The translations under genes and the position numbers were made by a program. From positions 1 to 32,892 of the forward strand of contig CAZFIM010000029.1 in the NCBI GenBank assembly GCA_964519615.1: 32,892 bases of DNA. Direction: 5' to 3'. The notes beneath the pieces were generated by a model. The model had not been told where the DNA came from. It ran no database searches and saw only the letters and a list, made by a program, of their open reading frames with translations. Of this stretch, positions 1-8,058 are shown in pieces (the stretch's first letter is position 1; the number at the start of each line of letters is the position of its first letter). This DNA comes from CAZFIM01 sp964519615. GTDB taxonomy: Bacteria > Chloroflexota > Dehalococcoidia > GIF9 > UBA5629.

Positions 1-2
1 CT

Positions 3-296
3 CAGGAAAAGATCAATATTGCCTTTATCTTCGGCTCAGTTGCGCACAACACGGAAGACCTGAAAAGCGATATAGACATACTGGTCATAGGTGAGATCTC
101 CTTCGGAGAGGTAGTCAACCTCCTCTCTGCAAGGGAAGAAATGCTGGCGCGTGAGCTTAACCCGGTTGTCTACGCCTTGACCGATTTTAAGCGAAGAGCA
201 CAGGAAAACCACTATTTCATCAAAACTGTGCTTGAAGGCAAAAAATTATTTCTGATCGGCAGTGAAGATGAGCTTGAAAGATTGGCTGGCAAATAA
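3..296 (+). CDS. MNT-type nucleotidyltransferase, 3' part only
   Basis: The reading frame is open from the window edge to a TAA, giving 97 residues with the true start lying outside. It carries the minimal nucleotidyltransferase signature: a GS pair in FGSVAHN, followed about ten residues later by SDIDILV, whose two Asp residues would bind the catalytic metal. Members of this fold (PF01909) transfer nucleotides to proteins or small molecules. When paired with a HEPN gene they usually act as the antitoxin that AMPylates the HEPN partner. The stop lies inside the start region of the HEPN gene, an overlap of about 29 bases that suggests translational coupling. Because the N-terminus is missing, I cannot tell whether this is a short MNT protein or the C-terminal half of a winged-helix/nucleotidyltransferase fusion. 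Confidence 0.8.
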   Translation, partial: QEKINIAFIFGSVAHNTEDLKSDIDILVIGEISFGEVVNLLSAREEMLARELNPVVYALTDFKRRAQENHYFIKTVLEGKKLFLIGSEDELERLAGK

Positions 297-722
297 TCTG
301 ATCGAAGAGCATGGTCCTTCTCCAGACGAGATAGCAGACCTACTGAAGATATGTGACCGCGACCTTCAAAAAGCCGGAATTGAAGAAATCGGCCCTGACT
401 GGCGTGTGAGTATTGCACATAACGCTGCACTCCAGGCAGCCACAGCGGCGCTGGCTGCAGCCGGATATAGAGCGAGGAAGAGGGACAGCACTACAGGATT
501 ATACAGTCACTCGCATTCACCATATGCGCCGATAAAGCTACAATCAGGCAGCTCGATAAGTTCCGTCAGAAACGGAATATCAGCGCTTATGAACGGGTGG
601 GAATGGTGAGCAACCAGGAAGCTGACGAGATGGTTCAGATGGCAGACCAACTCCGTGCTGACGTTGTTAAATGGCTTCGTGCCAATCACTCTGAGCTTCT
701 TAAGGAATATCAACCAGACTAA
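268..722 (+). pseudogene. HEPN-domain protein, interrupted by a frameshift
   Basis: The first frame (ATG 268, or GTG 262) reads MSLKDWLANNLIEEHGPSP and continues in HEPN style to GYRARKR near 482, then runs into unrelated sequence and stops at 609. The frame one base earlier picks up exactly where the family should continue: HYRIIQSLAFTICAD from 489, then RQKRNISAYERVGMV containing the HEPN R-N-x-x-x-Y motif, and ends at TAA 720-722 after about 77 more residues. A one-base deletion (or two-base insertion) between roughly 465 and 489 explains both halves. The protein would be the HEPN toxin or RNase partner of the upstream MNT protein. The break may be real inactivation or a sequencing error. 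The intact reading would be about 150 residues, the usual family length. Confidence 0.75.
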
Positions 723-889
723 CAGATTTTTCCGTCGTAGCAGGGTTGCTCATGAAATAATGAAGCTATAACTCGAGAAGATGTGATGCGGTTGATCGGC
801 GGGGTGGGGTAACGAGGAGTCATGGTGTATCCCAGTGTAAAGATGATTTCGCGCAGATCGCACCTTGTGAATGGAGGGCATCTGAGCAG

Positions 890-921
890 ATCGCCACGCC
901 CACCTTCGGCGGTCTCGCGAT
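890..921. repeat. REP-like palindrome
   Basis: ATCGC at 890-894 pairs with GCGAT at 917-921 around an inner GC-rich stem with a TTCG tip. The composition resembles short dispersed palindromes common between genes in many bacterial genomes. There is no second copy of this one in the window. Confidence 0.4.
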
Positions 922-963
922 GACAGTTCAGAAGTGAGATCACCCGGCACAAGATGAATATCT

Positions 964-1087
964 TACCTATCCCCTGCCCCTTCCCTTCATGTGCATTGAA
1001 GGGGCAAGCCCCTTCAAACATCCCCATGAATACGAGGAAGGAGATTCCTTATTCGAAGGGGGTTACACCCCCTTCGAGCTTTCCCTT
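964..1087. repeat. Left copy of palindromic repeat flanking the TA module
   Basis: This copy begins with a 25-base block (964-988) that is identical to 1822-1846 and ends with a 16-base block (1069-1084) identical to 1882-1897. Between them are two perfect hairpins: 10-base arms 996-1005 / 1008-1017 with a 2-base loop, and 10-base arms 1053-1062 / 1068-1077 with a 5-base loop. It lies just beyond the stop of the toxin gene, so it could also serve as a bidirectional terminator. Confidence 0.75.
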
Positions 1088-1121
1088 ACTTCTCTGGTGA
1101 GAGCAAGCGCTCTCTACAATT

Positions 1122-1481
1122 CTATTCTTTTATATCCATCGGCTTGATAAGCATATCAATACCTTCCAGTACTTGAGCTATACGGTCACGGGAAAGTGAA
1201 CCGATCTTTTCCGTTAAGTCTCCTTTATCAACCGTGAAAATTTGAGTAATGTTGATAACGCTTTGCCTGAGAAGATTTGCCTCTCCCTTTTCAAGCAATA
1301 CGTTGCCCGGGGATTTTGCACGCTTAAGATTGGAGGTTAATGAACAAACAACAACAGTATTAATGCGGCTTCTGTTGAACACATTATTCTGAATGACTAA
1401 ATGAGGGTACCGAAACGCTGGTTCAGACCCTGAGGGTTTACCCAGATCAACCCAGAATACATCTCCCTGTCTGATCACCAT
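1122..1481 (-). CDS. MazF/PemK-family endoribonuclease toxin
   Basis: This is a 119-aa protein of the PemK/MazF fold (CcdB-like SH3 barrel), toxins that cleave mRNA at short sequences. It shows the family order: QGDVFWVDLGKPSGSE at the N-terminus, RYPHLVIQNNVFN as the R-P-x-L-V-I-Q-N strand, then TVVVCSLTSN, and near the C-terminus SVINITQIFTVDKG and a final helix. The length is typical (110-120 aa). Its ATG lies inside the antitoxin stop (ATGGTGA, 7-base overlap), so the two genes are co-translated from the promoter upstream of the antitoxin. Toxin identity is secure at the family level; the cleavage sequence cannot be read from here. Confidence 0.9.
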   Translation of the reverse strand: MVIRQGDVFWVDLGKPSGSEPAFRYPHLVIQNNVFNRSRINTVVVCSLTSNLKRAKSPGNVLLEKGEANLLRQSVINITQIFTVDKGDLTEKIGSLSRDRIAQVLEGIDMLIKPMDIKE

Positions 1482-1735
1482 CGGTCTTCAACCAGTTGGC
1501 GATATTTGGATTTCAGGCGCGCTCTTAATTTGTTCTCCTCACTATCAGGCAAATCAACATACGCAGCATTGATTGCATCCAGTAGCTCCTGACTCTTGTG
1601 ATGCTGCATGAAGTCTCGGGCGGCCAGGGTAAAAAGGTAGCTTCGCGAAATCTTCATTTCTTCAGCTATAGCTTCCATCTCTTCAAAGAGTGGTTTTTCA
1701 ATTGATATTGCTATTTTAATGTTTGCCATCTTCAT
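1475..1735 (-). CDS. Ribbon-helix-helix antitoxin of the MazF-type pair
   Basis: This is an 86-aa protein. The N-terminal IKIAISIEKPLFEEMEAIAE followed by ISRSYLFTLAARDFM is a ribbon-helix-helix DNA-binding fold. The acidic C-terminal tail (LPDSEENKLRARLKSKYRQ) would wrap the toxin. The frame is open further upstream, to 1807, but that extension would run through the promoter at 1754-1782. ATG 1735 (or ATG 1729) is therefore the real start and leaves a leader of only about a dozen bases. Antitoxins of this type bind their own promoter, and an imperfect palindrome covers the -10 region. Confidence 0.85.
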   Translation of the reverse strand: MKMANIKIAISIEKPLFEEMEAIAEEMKISRSYLFTLAARDFMQHHKSQELLDAINAAYVDLPDSEENKLRARLKSKYRQLVEDRW

Positions 1736-1747
1736 ACTCTTTTTATT

Positions 1748-1782
1748 AATATTAGTATAACTTTTAGTATTATTTATGTCAA
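1748..1782 (-). promoter_or_regulatory. Sigma70 promoter with overlapping palindrome, TA operon
   Basis: On the minus strand, a perfect TTGACA -35 box (1777-1782) is separated by 17 bases from a TATACT -10 box (1754-1759), pointing at the antitoxin. An imperfect inverted repeat spans 1748-1771 with outer arms AATACTA / TAATATT. It covers the -10 box, as expected for autorepression by the RHH antitoxin. Confidence 0.75.
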
Positions 1783-1821
1783 TACTGTTGTGCCGCCGGC
1801 CTGCCAATCTGAGTTTTATTC

Positions 1822-1900
1822 TACCTATCCCCTGCCCCTTCCCTTCAAAGGGAAGGGGTGATTGTCTCTCGAAGGAGCTTACCCCTTCGAGCTTTCCTTC
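1822..1900. repeat. Right copy of palindromic repeat flanking the TA module
   Basis: This is a shorter copy of the 964-1087 element. It has the same 25-base start, the same TCGAAGG...TTAC middle (1869-1882) and the same 16-base end, but a central stretch of about 45 bases is missing. It contains a perfect 10-base hairpin (1835-1844 / 1849-1858, loop TCAA). Its distal end runs into the coding region of the nitroreductase and supplies that gene's stop codon and last six or seven codons. Confidence 0.75.
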
Positions 1901-2625
1901 TTCTTATCCGGGTTAACCGCTTGCGCCCAGGTTCTGACGCGCCTGATATGCTCCCTTACCTCTTCATCCGTTTTGAAGTCGCCCTCTCCGCAGTAGTCAT
2001 GGTGCACCATATCCTCCCTCGCGCGCAGGAACTTGCCTTTCGGCTCCATGGCGGGATGGCCCACCACAAGCATATCGTGAATTTTAAGCGCCTCCGGTAT
2101 GCCCAGCAGGTTTTTGATAAAGCAGCTCACCACAGGCACCTGCACCGCGGTCACCCACTGCGTCCCCAGCCCCAGCGTTGCCGCCGCCAGGTGCATATAG
2201 GTAAAAGCATTGGAGAGGCTGGAGTTGAAAATCGATTCCCGCTTCTGCTCCAAATAGCGCACCATCATCGGCAGCCCTGCTTTCATGCGCTCATCGCCCA
2301 GCAGCAGGATAAACACCGGCGCGCTGCCGTAGTCCATCGGGTCTTTGGACGCGCGCTGCCAGACGGGCCCCTGCCACTCCTCCCTGAACTGCTCCATGAA
2401 ATCGAACTGGCTTATCTTATAGTCATCTATCACCCTGACGATCTTATCCTTCAGCTCTTTATCCTTAAGAATGACAAACTCCCACGGCTGCGTGTTGAAA
2501 CCGGAGGGGGCAAGCCTTGCCGCCTCGATCAGCTTATCGATATCCTCATCAGGTACGGGGTCAGCTTTAAACCTCCTGATGCTGCGCCTTGCCCTGAATA
2601 CTTCCATCAACTCATCATAATTCAT
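1879..2625 (-). CDS. Nitroreductase-family FMN oxidoreductase
   Basis: The 248-aa protein starts MNYDELMEVFRARRSIRRFK, the classic nitroreductase opening in which the RRSIRRF basic cluster contacts the FMN phosphate. It continues with APSGFNTQPWEFVILKD and, later, LAAATLGLGTQWVTAV and the P-A-M-E-P loop. Family members reduce nitro groups, quinones or flavins with NAD(P)H, usually as dimers in the cytoplasm; the substrate here is unknown. GGAGG sits six bases before ATG 2625. The C-terminal residues KKKESSKG are encoded by the flanking repeat, so the repeat has replaced or extended the original tail. It lies on the same strand as the anion transporter upstream (98-base gap). Confidence 0.88.
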   Translation of the reverse strand: MNYDELMEVFRARRSIRRFKADPVPDEDIDKLIEAARLAPSGFNTQPWEFVILKDKELKDKIVRVIDDYKISQFDFMEQFREEWQGPVWQRASKDPMDYGSAPVFILLLGDERMKAGLPMMVRYLEQKRESIFNSSLSNAFTYMHLAAATLGLGTQWVTAVQVPVVSCFIKNLLGIPEALKIHDMLVVGHPAMEPKGKFLRAREDMVHHDYCGEGDFKTDEEVREHIRRVRTWAQAVNPDKKKESSKG

Positions 2626-2722
2626 AGAATACCTCCTTGCCCGGCTGTACCGGAGCTGCCCATATAGAACGCTTTTAATCCGGATGAATGCCGGTTAAAT
2701 AGATGTTTACAGTATGCTAAAG

Positions 2723-4132
2723 CTACCTTATTAGCCCGATGCTCGTCCAGTAGGGTATGGCAACCGCCAGCACTATCATGCAGGCGACAAAATAGACTGC
2801 GCCCGCTTTAGCAAGCTGACCGGGCGACCATACGGCCTTGCCTCCCAGCGATTCCGCCAGAATGATAAACGGCTGCTGGTAGGAGAGAAAAAAGCAGTTG
2901 CCGGCCATAATCACCAGACAGAAAGAGACGATGGGGTTGATGCCGAGGTTTTCCGCAATCAATGGGAAGGCCGGTATTATCATCGGTATAGTGGGATTGA
3001 GCTGAGCTACATCCACAAAGCGCCAGATGAAAAGCGCTATAACCATGAGATAGATAAACAGCCACGGGCCGATCGAAAGGCCGGCAATAACAGGGGAGTA
3101 AATCCCTATTAAAAACGCGGAAACACCGCTATCCATAAAGACGGCGCCCAGCCCAAAGACCGAGCCTAAAAACAGCACCAGGTCCCAGTTGATGCCGGAA
3201 GCGATATCCTTTATCTCTATGATCCTGAAAATAGCAAGCAGGGCAAACGCACCCAGACACACAGCCGCATCGGGGATATGGTGTGCTCTGCCGCTTGCAA
3301 ACATAATGAACGCAAGGGATAAAATGACCAGTGTCGCTTTCTCCTTAAAGCTCATAGGCCCCAGCCCGGCATATGCCGCCTTGAACGTGTCCGTTTTGAG
3401 CTCCAGCGGATGCTCCGGCTTCATGACAAGATAGAGCCCGATGATAAAGAGGAGAGCGGTAAGCTCTGCGGGAAGCAGCATCGCCCGGCCCCATGATTCA
3501 AAGGTCATCACATTTGCCAGCGCAGGAGTGGCATCGAAGAATCCTTTGCCTATCGGCCCCCACAGCGCACCGGTCAGCCATCCGGTACCCGGTATCACCG
3601 CCATTGCCCAGGCGATGAGCATGATATAGCTTGCGCCCCGGGAACGGCCGGCGATATTGCAAATCTCCACCGTGGTGGCTGCAAGAGGGATTATTATGGC
3701 CACCCTCACGGTAATGGAGGGCGTCAGGGCGGAGAGCACCAGCCCGATAACCAGCCAGGAGACGGTGAGGGTGAGATAGGTGGGCCTGAATATGCCTATT
3801 ATGCGGTAGGCAAGGCGTTTCCCCAGTCCCGTTTTTGTAAGCGCAAAGCCGAAAAACAGGGCTGGAATGAGAATCCAGATAGCAGTACCGGTGTATCCGC
3901 TGAATACCGCCGAATACTTCAAACCGGCAGCAAGAGAAATCATCATCATTAGAACGGAGCCAACGGAAAGAGGCATCCACCTCGGAGCAAAGATCCACAG
4001 GCCAACGGCGATGAGCAGACCGGCTATACACCAGTGCCCGGCAGAAGGCAAGTCAGGCGCAAAAGGATGGAAAAACCCAAGGTATAATCCCGCTATGATA
4101 AAAACAATCATACCCGCGGTACGCTTTTTCAA
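2723..4132 (-). CDS. DASS/SLC13-type anion:sodium symporter
   Basis: This 469-aa integral membrane protein has about 11-12 hydrophobic segments. It has the layout of the divalent anion:Na+ symporter family, including a hairpin region with SALTPSITVRVAIIIPLAA, equivalent to the S-N-T sodium and substrate motif, and a second repeat with DVAQLNPTIPMIIPAFPLI. Family members import dicarboxylates, tricarboxylates or sulfate. The start is a TTG at 4132, supported by GGAGG six bases upstream; the internal ATG at 4111 lacks such a site. With the nitroreductase downstream it may form a two-gene unit. Substrate is not predictable from the sequence. Confidence 0.82.
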   Translation of the reverse strand: MKKRTAGMIVFIIAGLYLGFFHPFAPDLPSAGHWCIAGLLIAVGLWIFAPRWMPLSVGSVLMMMISLAAGLKYSAVFSGYTGTAIWILIPALFFGFALTKTGLGKRLAYRIIGIFRPTYLTLTVSWLVIGLVLSALTPSITVRVAIIIPLAATTVEICNIAGRSRGASYIMLIAWAMAVIPGTGWLTGALWGPIGKGFFDATPALANVMTFESWGRAMLLPAELTALLFIIGLYLVMKPEHPLELKTDTFKAAYAGLGPMSFKEKATLVILSLAFIMFASGRAHHIPDAAVCLGAFALLAIFRIIEIKDIASGINWDLVLFLGSVFGLGAVFMDSGVSAFLIGIYSPVIAGLSIGPWLFIYLMVIALFIWRFVDVAQLNPTIPMIIPAFPLIAENLGINPIVSFCLVIMAGNCFFLSYQQPFIILAESLGGKAVWSPGQLAKAGAVYFVACMIVLAVAIPYWTSIGLIR

Positions 4133-4253
4133 AACAGCCCTCCCTGAATAAGCAGTTATTATATATCATATTAGCTGTAAGCAGCATGGAAGATAATTTT
4201 ATTATCATAACCGCAGTCAGTAAAAATAGGTGTTTTTACCTGTCCTGCTTTTA

Positions 4254-4282
4254 TTGACTTATGACTTTCATTGTTCTATGCT
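4254..4282 (+). promoter_or_regulatory. Promoter for the MFS gene
   Basis: TTGACT (4254-4259) is followed after 17 bases by TATGCT (4277-4282). A further TATAAT lies at 4297-4302. Transcription would begin near 4289, leaving about 78 bases before ATG 4367, which argues against starting translation at ATG 4271. Confidence 0.6.
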
Positions 4283-4366
4283 AAAGCTAGTTCAGGTATA
4301 ATAGGCGCCTGGCTTATTCAGTATTCTCGTTCAAGACTATATTTCGTACGGGACCGCGTCTTCAAT

Positions 4367-5569
4367 ATGAGCAATCGCGCAATAGTGATAATCTTCGCTG
4401 GTTTTCTCACGTGCTTCATTGGTTTTGCCGTTCGCTACACCTACGGGATACTGCTTCCGTATATGCTGGAGGAATTCCAGATATCAAAAACGGAGGCGGG
4501 AGTTATATATTCATCCTACTTTATCGCCTATACGGTGGCAGTACCTTTCATTGGAATGCTGGCGGACCGCTTCAACATACGTATTATCGTAACGCTTGCA
4601 ACCATATTTATCGGTACCAGTACGGTGCTACTGTCTTACAGCACATCGGTTACCAGCGCCAGCCTGTTTTTTACCATTGCGGGCTTGGGACACGCCGCCT
4701 GCTGGGTGCCTTACGCAGTATTGATACACCGCTGGGTAAAAGATAAATGGAGGGGAACCGCTCTTACTTTCACTGAAGCAGGCAGCTCGGTAGGGATAAT
4801 AACAGTAAGCGCAGTTATGCCGTTTATCACCAGAGAATTCGACTGGCGCATGGGCTGGTTCATTCTGGGGATGGTTGCCTTCGTTGTCAGCCTCTTTAAT
4901 ATATCACTGGCAGCCAGTCCTCCCCAAAATGCCCACATATCTGATAAAAAGCCCGCCGCCGGTGTCACTCAAAAAAAGGAGGCCGGCTTTTTGAGCACCA
5001 TCGGCGATAGCAAGTTCTGGCTGCTGGGCATGGCATATTTTCTTACAGGATTTCTCATATTGGTGCCCTTTACCTTTCTGCCTACCTACGCTTTTCAGGA
5101 ATTACATATGTCTTTCCAGACCGCAAGCGGCTTTGTCACGCTGATAGGCATCGCCGGCGTAAGCGGCAAACTGCTGCTGGGCACCCTTTCAGATAGGCTG
5201 GGAAGGCTGCAAATGATGATAACCGCGGGCTTTCTGCTTGCGGTGGGCTGCCTGGGCATGGTCATTTTCAAGCAGCAGGGCATATTGAGTGTTTTTACGG
5301 TTATTTTCGGCCTCGGCTACGGCGCCGTCTGGCCTATATATGCCGCAGCTATTCCTGACTATTTCTCCGGCAACAGGACAGGCCTGATTTTAAGTCTGTG
5401 GGGGCTGCTGCTCGGGATAGGTTCAATTGCCTCTCCGGTGATATCAGGCTGGGTTATCGATACAAGCGGCTCGTTTCCGCTGGCATTCGCCATCGCTTCC
5501 GGTACCGCCGTGGTCTCCTTGATATTGCTCTTTACGGTGGGGAAACCCGCCCGCTTCAAGGGCGAATAG
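4367..5569 (+). CDS. Major facilitator superfamily transporter
   Basis: This is a 400-aa membrane protein with twelve predicted helices in two halves. The inter-helix 2-3 loop GMLADRFNIR is MFS motif A, and the second half repeats it as GTLSDRLGRLQ. A hydrophilic central loop (ISDKKPAAGVTQKKE) separates the halves. The opening, with YTYGILLPYMLEEFQISKTE, resembles the oxalate/formate and monocarboxylate branches, but I cannot assign a substrate. I chose ATG 4367 because the promoter at 4254-4282 would start transcription downstream of the earlier in-frame ATG at 4271. The gene converges on the molybdenum hydroxylase gene, with 122 bases between the stops and no clear terminator. Confidence 0.85.
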   Translation: MSNRAIVIIFAGFLTCFIGFAVRYTYGILLPYMLEEFQISKTEAGVIYSSYFIAYTVAVPFIGMLADRFNIRIIVTLATIFIGTSTVLLSYSTSVTSASLFFTIAGLGHAACWVPYAVLIHRWVKDKWRGTALTFTEAGSSVGIITVSAVMPFITREFDWRMGWFILGMVAFVVSLFNISLAASPPQNAHISDKKPAAGVTQKKEAGFLSTIGDSKFWLLGMAYFLTGFLILVPFTFLPTYAFQELHMSFQTASGFVTLIGIAGVSGKLLLGTLSDRLGRLQMMITAGFLLAVGCLGMVIFKQQGILSVFTVIFGLGYGAVWPIYAAAIPDYFSGNRTGLILSLWGLLLGIGSIASPVISGWVIDTSGSFPLAFAIASGTAVVSLILLFTVGKPARFKGE

Positions 5570-5691
5570 AAAAAGTACCTGCGGCCGTTTCCTCACTTTA
5601 TTCTGGCCTTCATAGCCGGAGAATAACTATAGCTGAGGATGAAAACCCGCTTCTCCAAACTCGTGAATATGCTTTTACCGGCTCTCCACTA

Positions 5692-8058
5692 CTAATCCTT
5701 TTTGGAGGATTCGTCAGCATCCTGAATAGCTGCCCATACTCTCTCCGGGGTCATGGGAATGGCATGTATTCTGGCACCGGTTGCATTATAGACAGCGTTG
5801 CCTATCGCCGGGGCAGTGGGGCACATGCTCGCTTCGCTCATGCCCTTGGCGCCGTAGGGGCCTTCCGCATGTGCGTCCTCTACCATGAATGCTTTAAAAT
5901 TGGTACCGCTGGGAATCTCCATAATGCTGGGAATCTTATAATCATGCAAGTTGGGATTGCGTATCTGCCCGTTTTCACCCAATATAAAGCCTTCGTAGAG
6001 AGCGCAGCCCAGCCCCATCGCCGCGCCGCCCTCTATTTGCGCCTCGCACATGGCCGGATGTATGGTCACTCCCGTATCGAACGCGGAGGCCAGCCTGAGA
6101 ACCCGGACATTCCCCGTCTCCGTGTCTACCGCCACCTCCGCCGCCTGCGCCCCATAGGCATAGCTTATGGTCAGCCGCTCGCCCTGGCCGGTCTCGTGGT
6201 CCTCGTCGCTGGGACGTCCCCAGAAGGTCGCCTTACCGCTGATCTCTGCCCCTTCTTCCAGGCAGGTGGCCATCCGGATCATGCCGATGGGCTGCTGCCT
6301 GCCCAGAGTGAGATCCATCAAATCTATCACTTTGCCGGGAGCCCCTTTGACCGATATCTTGCCGTCCCTGAGAACAAGGTTATCGGCAGTCGTATTTAAA
6401 AGAGGCGCCGCCAGATTGAAGATCTGTTTACGCGCGTCGATTGCCGCTAAACGTACCGCATTGCCGATATAGATCGTGCTCCTGCTGGAAGCGGTGCCGA
6501 AGTCATAAGGCACCCTGGCCGTATCGCCGTAGACTACTTTCACCTTCTCCATCGGCATGGAAAGTTCCTCAGCCACTATTTGAGCCACCACCGTATGCAG
6601 GCCCTGTCCGCAGTCATCTCCGCCGTGAAATGCCTCTGCGGTGCCATCGAAATGGACCTTAACTTCAGCAGTGGATGCGGTATCGGCCATAGTATATTTG
6701 TTGCCCAGAGCGATGCCCTTAGCCACTTTTATATGCTTTTCCACAGGCTGTACGGACGGCTTGCCCCACTCTATCCATTCAGCCACCTTTTTCAAACACT
6801 CTTTTGCACCGGTGCTGTGAACCTTTTGACCGCGCACATCTTCCTCGCCCTCATCAGGTGTATTGCGCAATCTGAATTCCACCAGGTCGATTCCCAATTT
6901 CTCCGCGGCAATATCCATCTGCTGCTCGGTTGCCCAGAACACTTCCGCGCTGCCGAACCCGCGCATAGGGCCGCAGCAGGGCTCATTGGTATAGACGCCG
7001 TAAGCATCCCACTTGTAATTTGGTATTCGGTACTGCACCGCATGAAAGGCGCCGTTACGCATGGTAAGAGGAGCATGGTCGGTATAGGCCCCTGTATTGA
7101 CCAGTACTTTTATTTCCCGGGCAATAATAGTGCCATCCTTCTTGATGCCGTCTTTTACATAGATAGTCTTCGGCAGCCTGTTCAATCCATCGATAAAGCA
7201 CTCCTCCCTGGTATAGACAAATTTGCAGGGCTTGCCTGTTTTCATAGTGACCAGCGCGGCAAACCGCTCCGGACGCCCCACCATACCGAACATCCCCCCG
7301 ATGCTGGCTGTCCGCATTCTCACTTTGCTGGATGGAACATTGAGGGCATGGCATAACGGTCCGTGAGTGAGAAAGAGCCGGGCTGATGTCCATAATGTTA
7401 TCGTGTCATCCTGTTCCGGATAACAGACACAGTTGAAAGGCTCGAGCTGGCAGTGAATAATTCGGTCGTTAGTGAAGCGGTTTTCTATTATATAATCAGC
7501 TTCGGCAAAGCCTTTCTCCACATCACCTTTGCGAACTTTGTGGTGTGAATGAACATTGGGGCCGGGAAGATTTTCACCCATATAGTCATAAGCAGGCCTG
7601 TTATAGCTCGGCAGGTCAGGATGCACAATCACGGGACAATCCGGTTTCACTGCTTCCTCGACATCGAATACAGCAGGCAGCTTTTCATATTGTACGTCGA
7701 TTAATGATACCGCTTCCTCCGCCGCTTCAGGAGAATCGGCGGCAACAACCGCAACTGCATCTCCCACAAATCTTACCACCTCATGACAGAGAATATGTCG
7801 GTCATCAATAAGAAGCCCCGCCCGGTGGGAGGGCGTATCGTTACCAGTCATTATAAGTTTTACACCCTTCACCTTATGTGCTTTACCTGTATCTATATTA
7901 ATAATGCGTGCATGCGGATAAGGGCTGAAAAGCACTTTTCCATGAAGCATGCCGGGAAGACCTATCCCCTCTTCAGTAACATACTTCGCTTTCCCCGTTG
8001 CTTTTGCTACCGCATCGATTTTAGGAACACTTTTGCCGATAACTGAAAGTTCTGCCAT
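5692..8058 (-). CDS. Molybdopterin-binding subunit, xanthine dehydrogenase family
   Basis: The 788-aa protein is full length for the large subunit of molybdenum hydroxylases (CoxL/XdhA/HcrA type). Visible hallmarks in order are the N-terminal hammerhead domain start GKSVPKIDAVAKATGKAKYV, CQLEPFNCVCYPE, GGMFGMVGRPERFAALV, the C-C-G-P-M-R-G-F-G substrate/Moco loop, GGDDCGQGLHTVV, and near the C-terminus GAKGMSEASMCPTAP, which holds the catalytic Glu. These enzymes hydroxylate or dehydroxylate aromatic heterocycles, aldehydes or aromatic CoA esters. They normally need a 2Fe-2S subunit and an FAD subunit, and neither gene is adjacent. Two transporters sit next to it, suggesting uptake of the substrate. 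The start at 8058 matches the family N-terminus. Confidence 0.9.
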   Translation of the reverse strand: MAELSVIGKSVPKIDAVAKATGKAKYVTEEGIGLPGMLHGKVLFSPYPHARIINIDTGKAHKVKGVKLIMTGNDTPSHRAGLLIDDRHILCHEVVRFVGDAVAVVAADSPEAAEEAVSLIDVQYEKLPAVFDVEEAVKPDCPVIVHPDLPSYNRPAYDYMGENLPGPNVHSHHKVRKGDVEKGFAEADYIIENRFTNDRIIHCQLEPFNCVCYPEQDDTITLWTSARLFLTHGPLCHALNVPSSKVRMRTASIGGMFGMVGRPERFAALVTMKTGKPCKFVYTREECFIDGLNRLPKTIYVKDGIKKDGTIIAREIKVLVNTGAYTDHAPLTMRNGAFHAVQYRIPNYKWDAYGVYTNEPCCGPMRGFGSAEVFWATEQQMDIAAEKLGIDLVEFRLRNTPDEGEEDVRGQKVHSTGAKECLKKVAEWIEWGKPSVQPVEKHIKVAKGIALGNKYTMADTASTAEVKVHFDGTAEAFHGGDDCGQGLHTVVAQIVAEELSMPMEKVKVVYGDTARVPYDFGTASSRSTIYIGNAVRLAAIDARKQIFNLAAPLLNTTADNLVLRDGKISVKGAPGKVIDLMDLTLGRQQPIGMIRMATCLEEGAEISGKATFWGRPSDEDHETGQGERLTISYAYGAQAAEVAVDTETGNVRVLRLASAFDTGVTIHPAMCEAQIEGGAAMGLGCALYEGFILGENGQIRNPNLHDYKIPSIMEIPSGTNFKAFMVEDAHAEGPYGAKGMSEASMCPTAPAIGNAVYNATGARIHAIPMTPERVWAAIQDADESSKKD

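Noticed and set aside
1858..2667. 269-codon plus-strand frame opposite the nitroreductase
   Set aside because: It is an antisense shadow; the minus-strand protein has clear family motifs and a good ribosome site.
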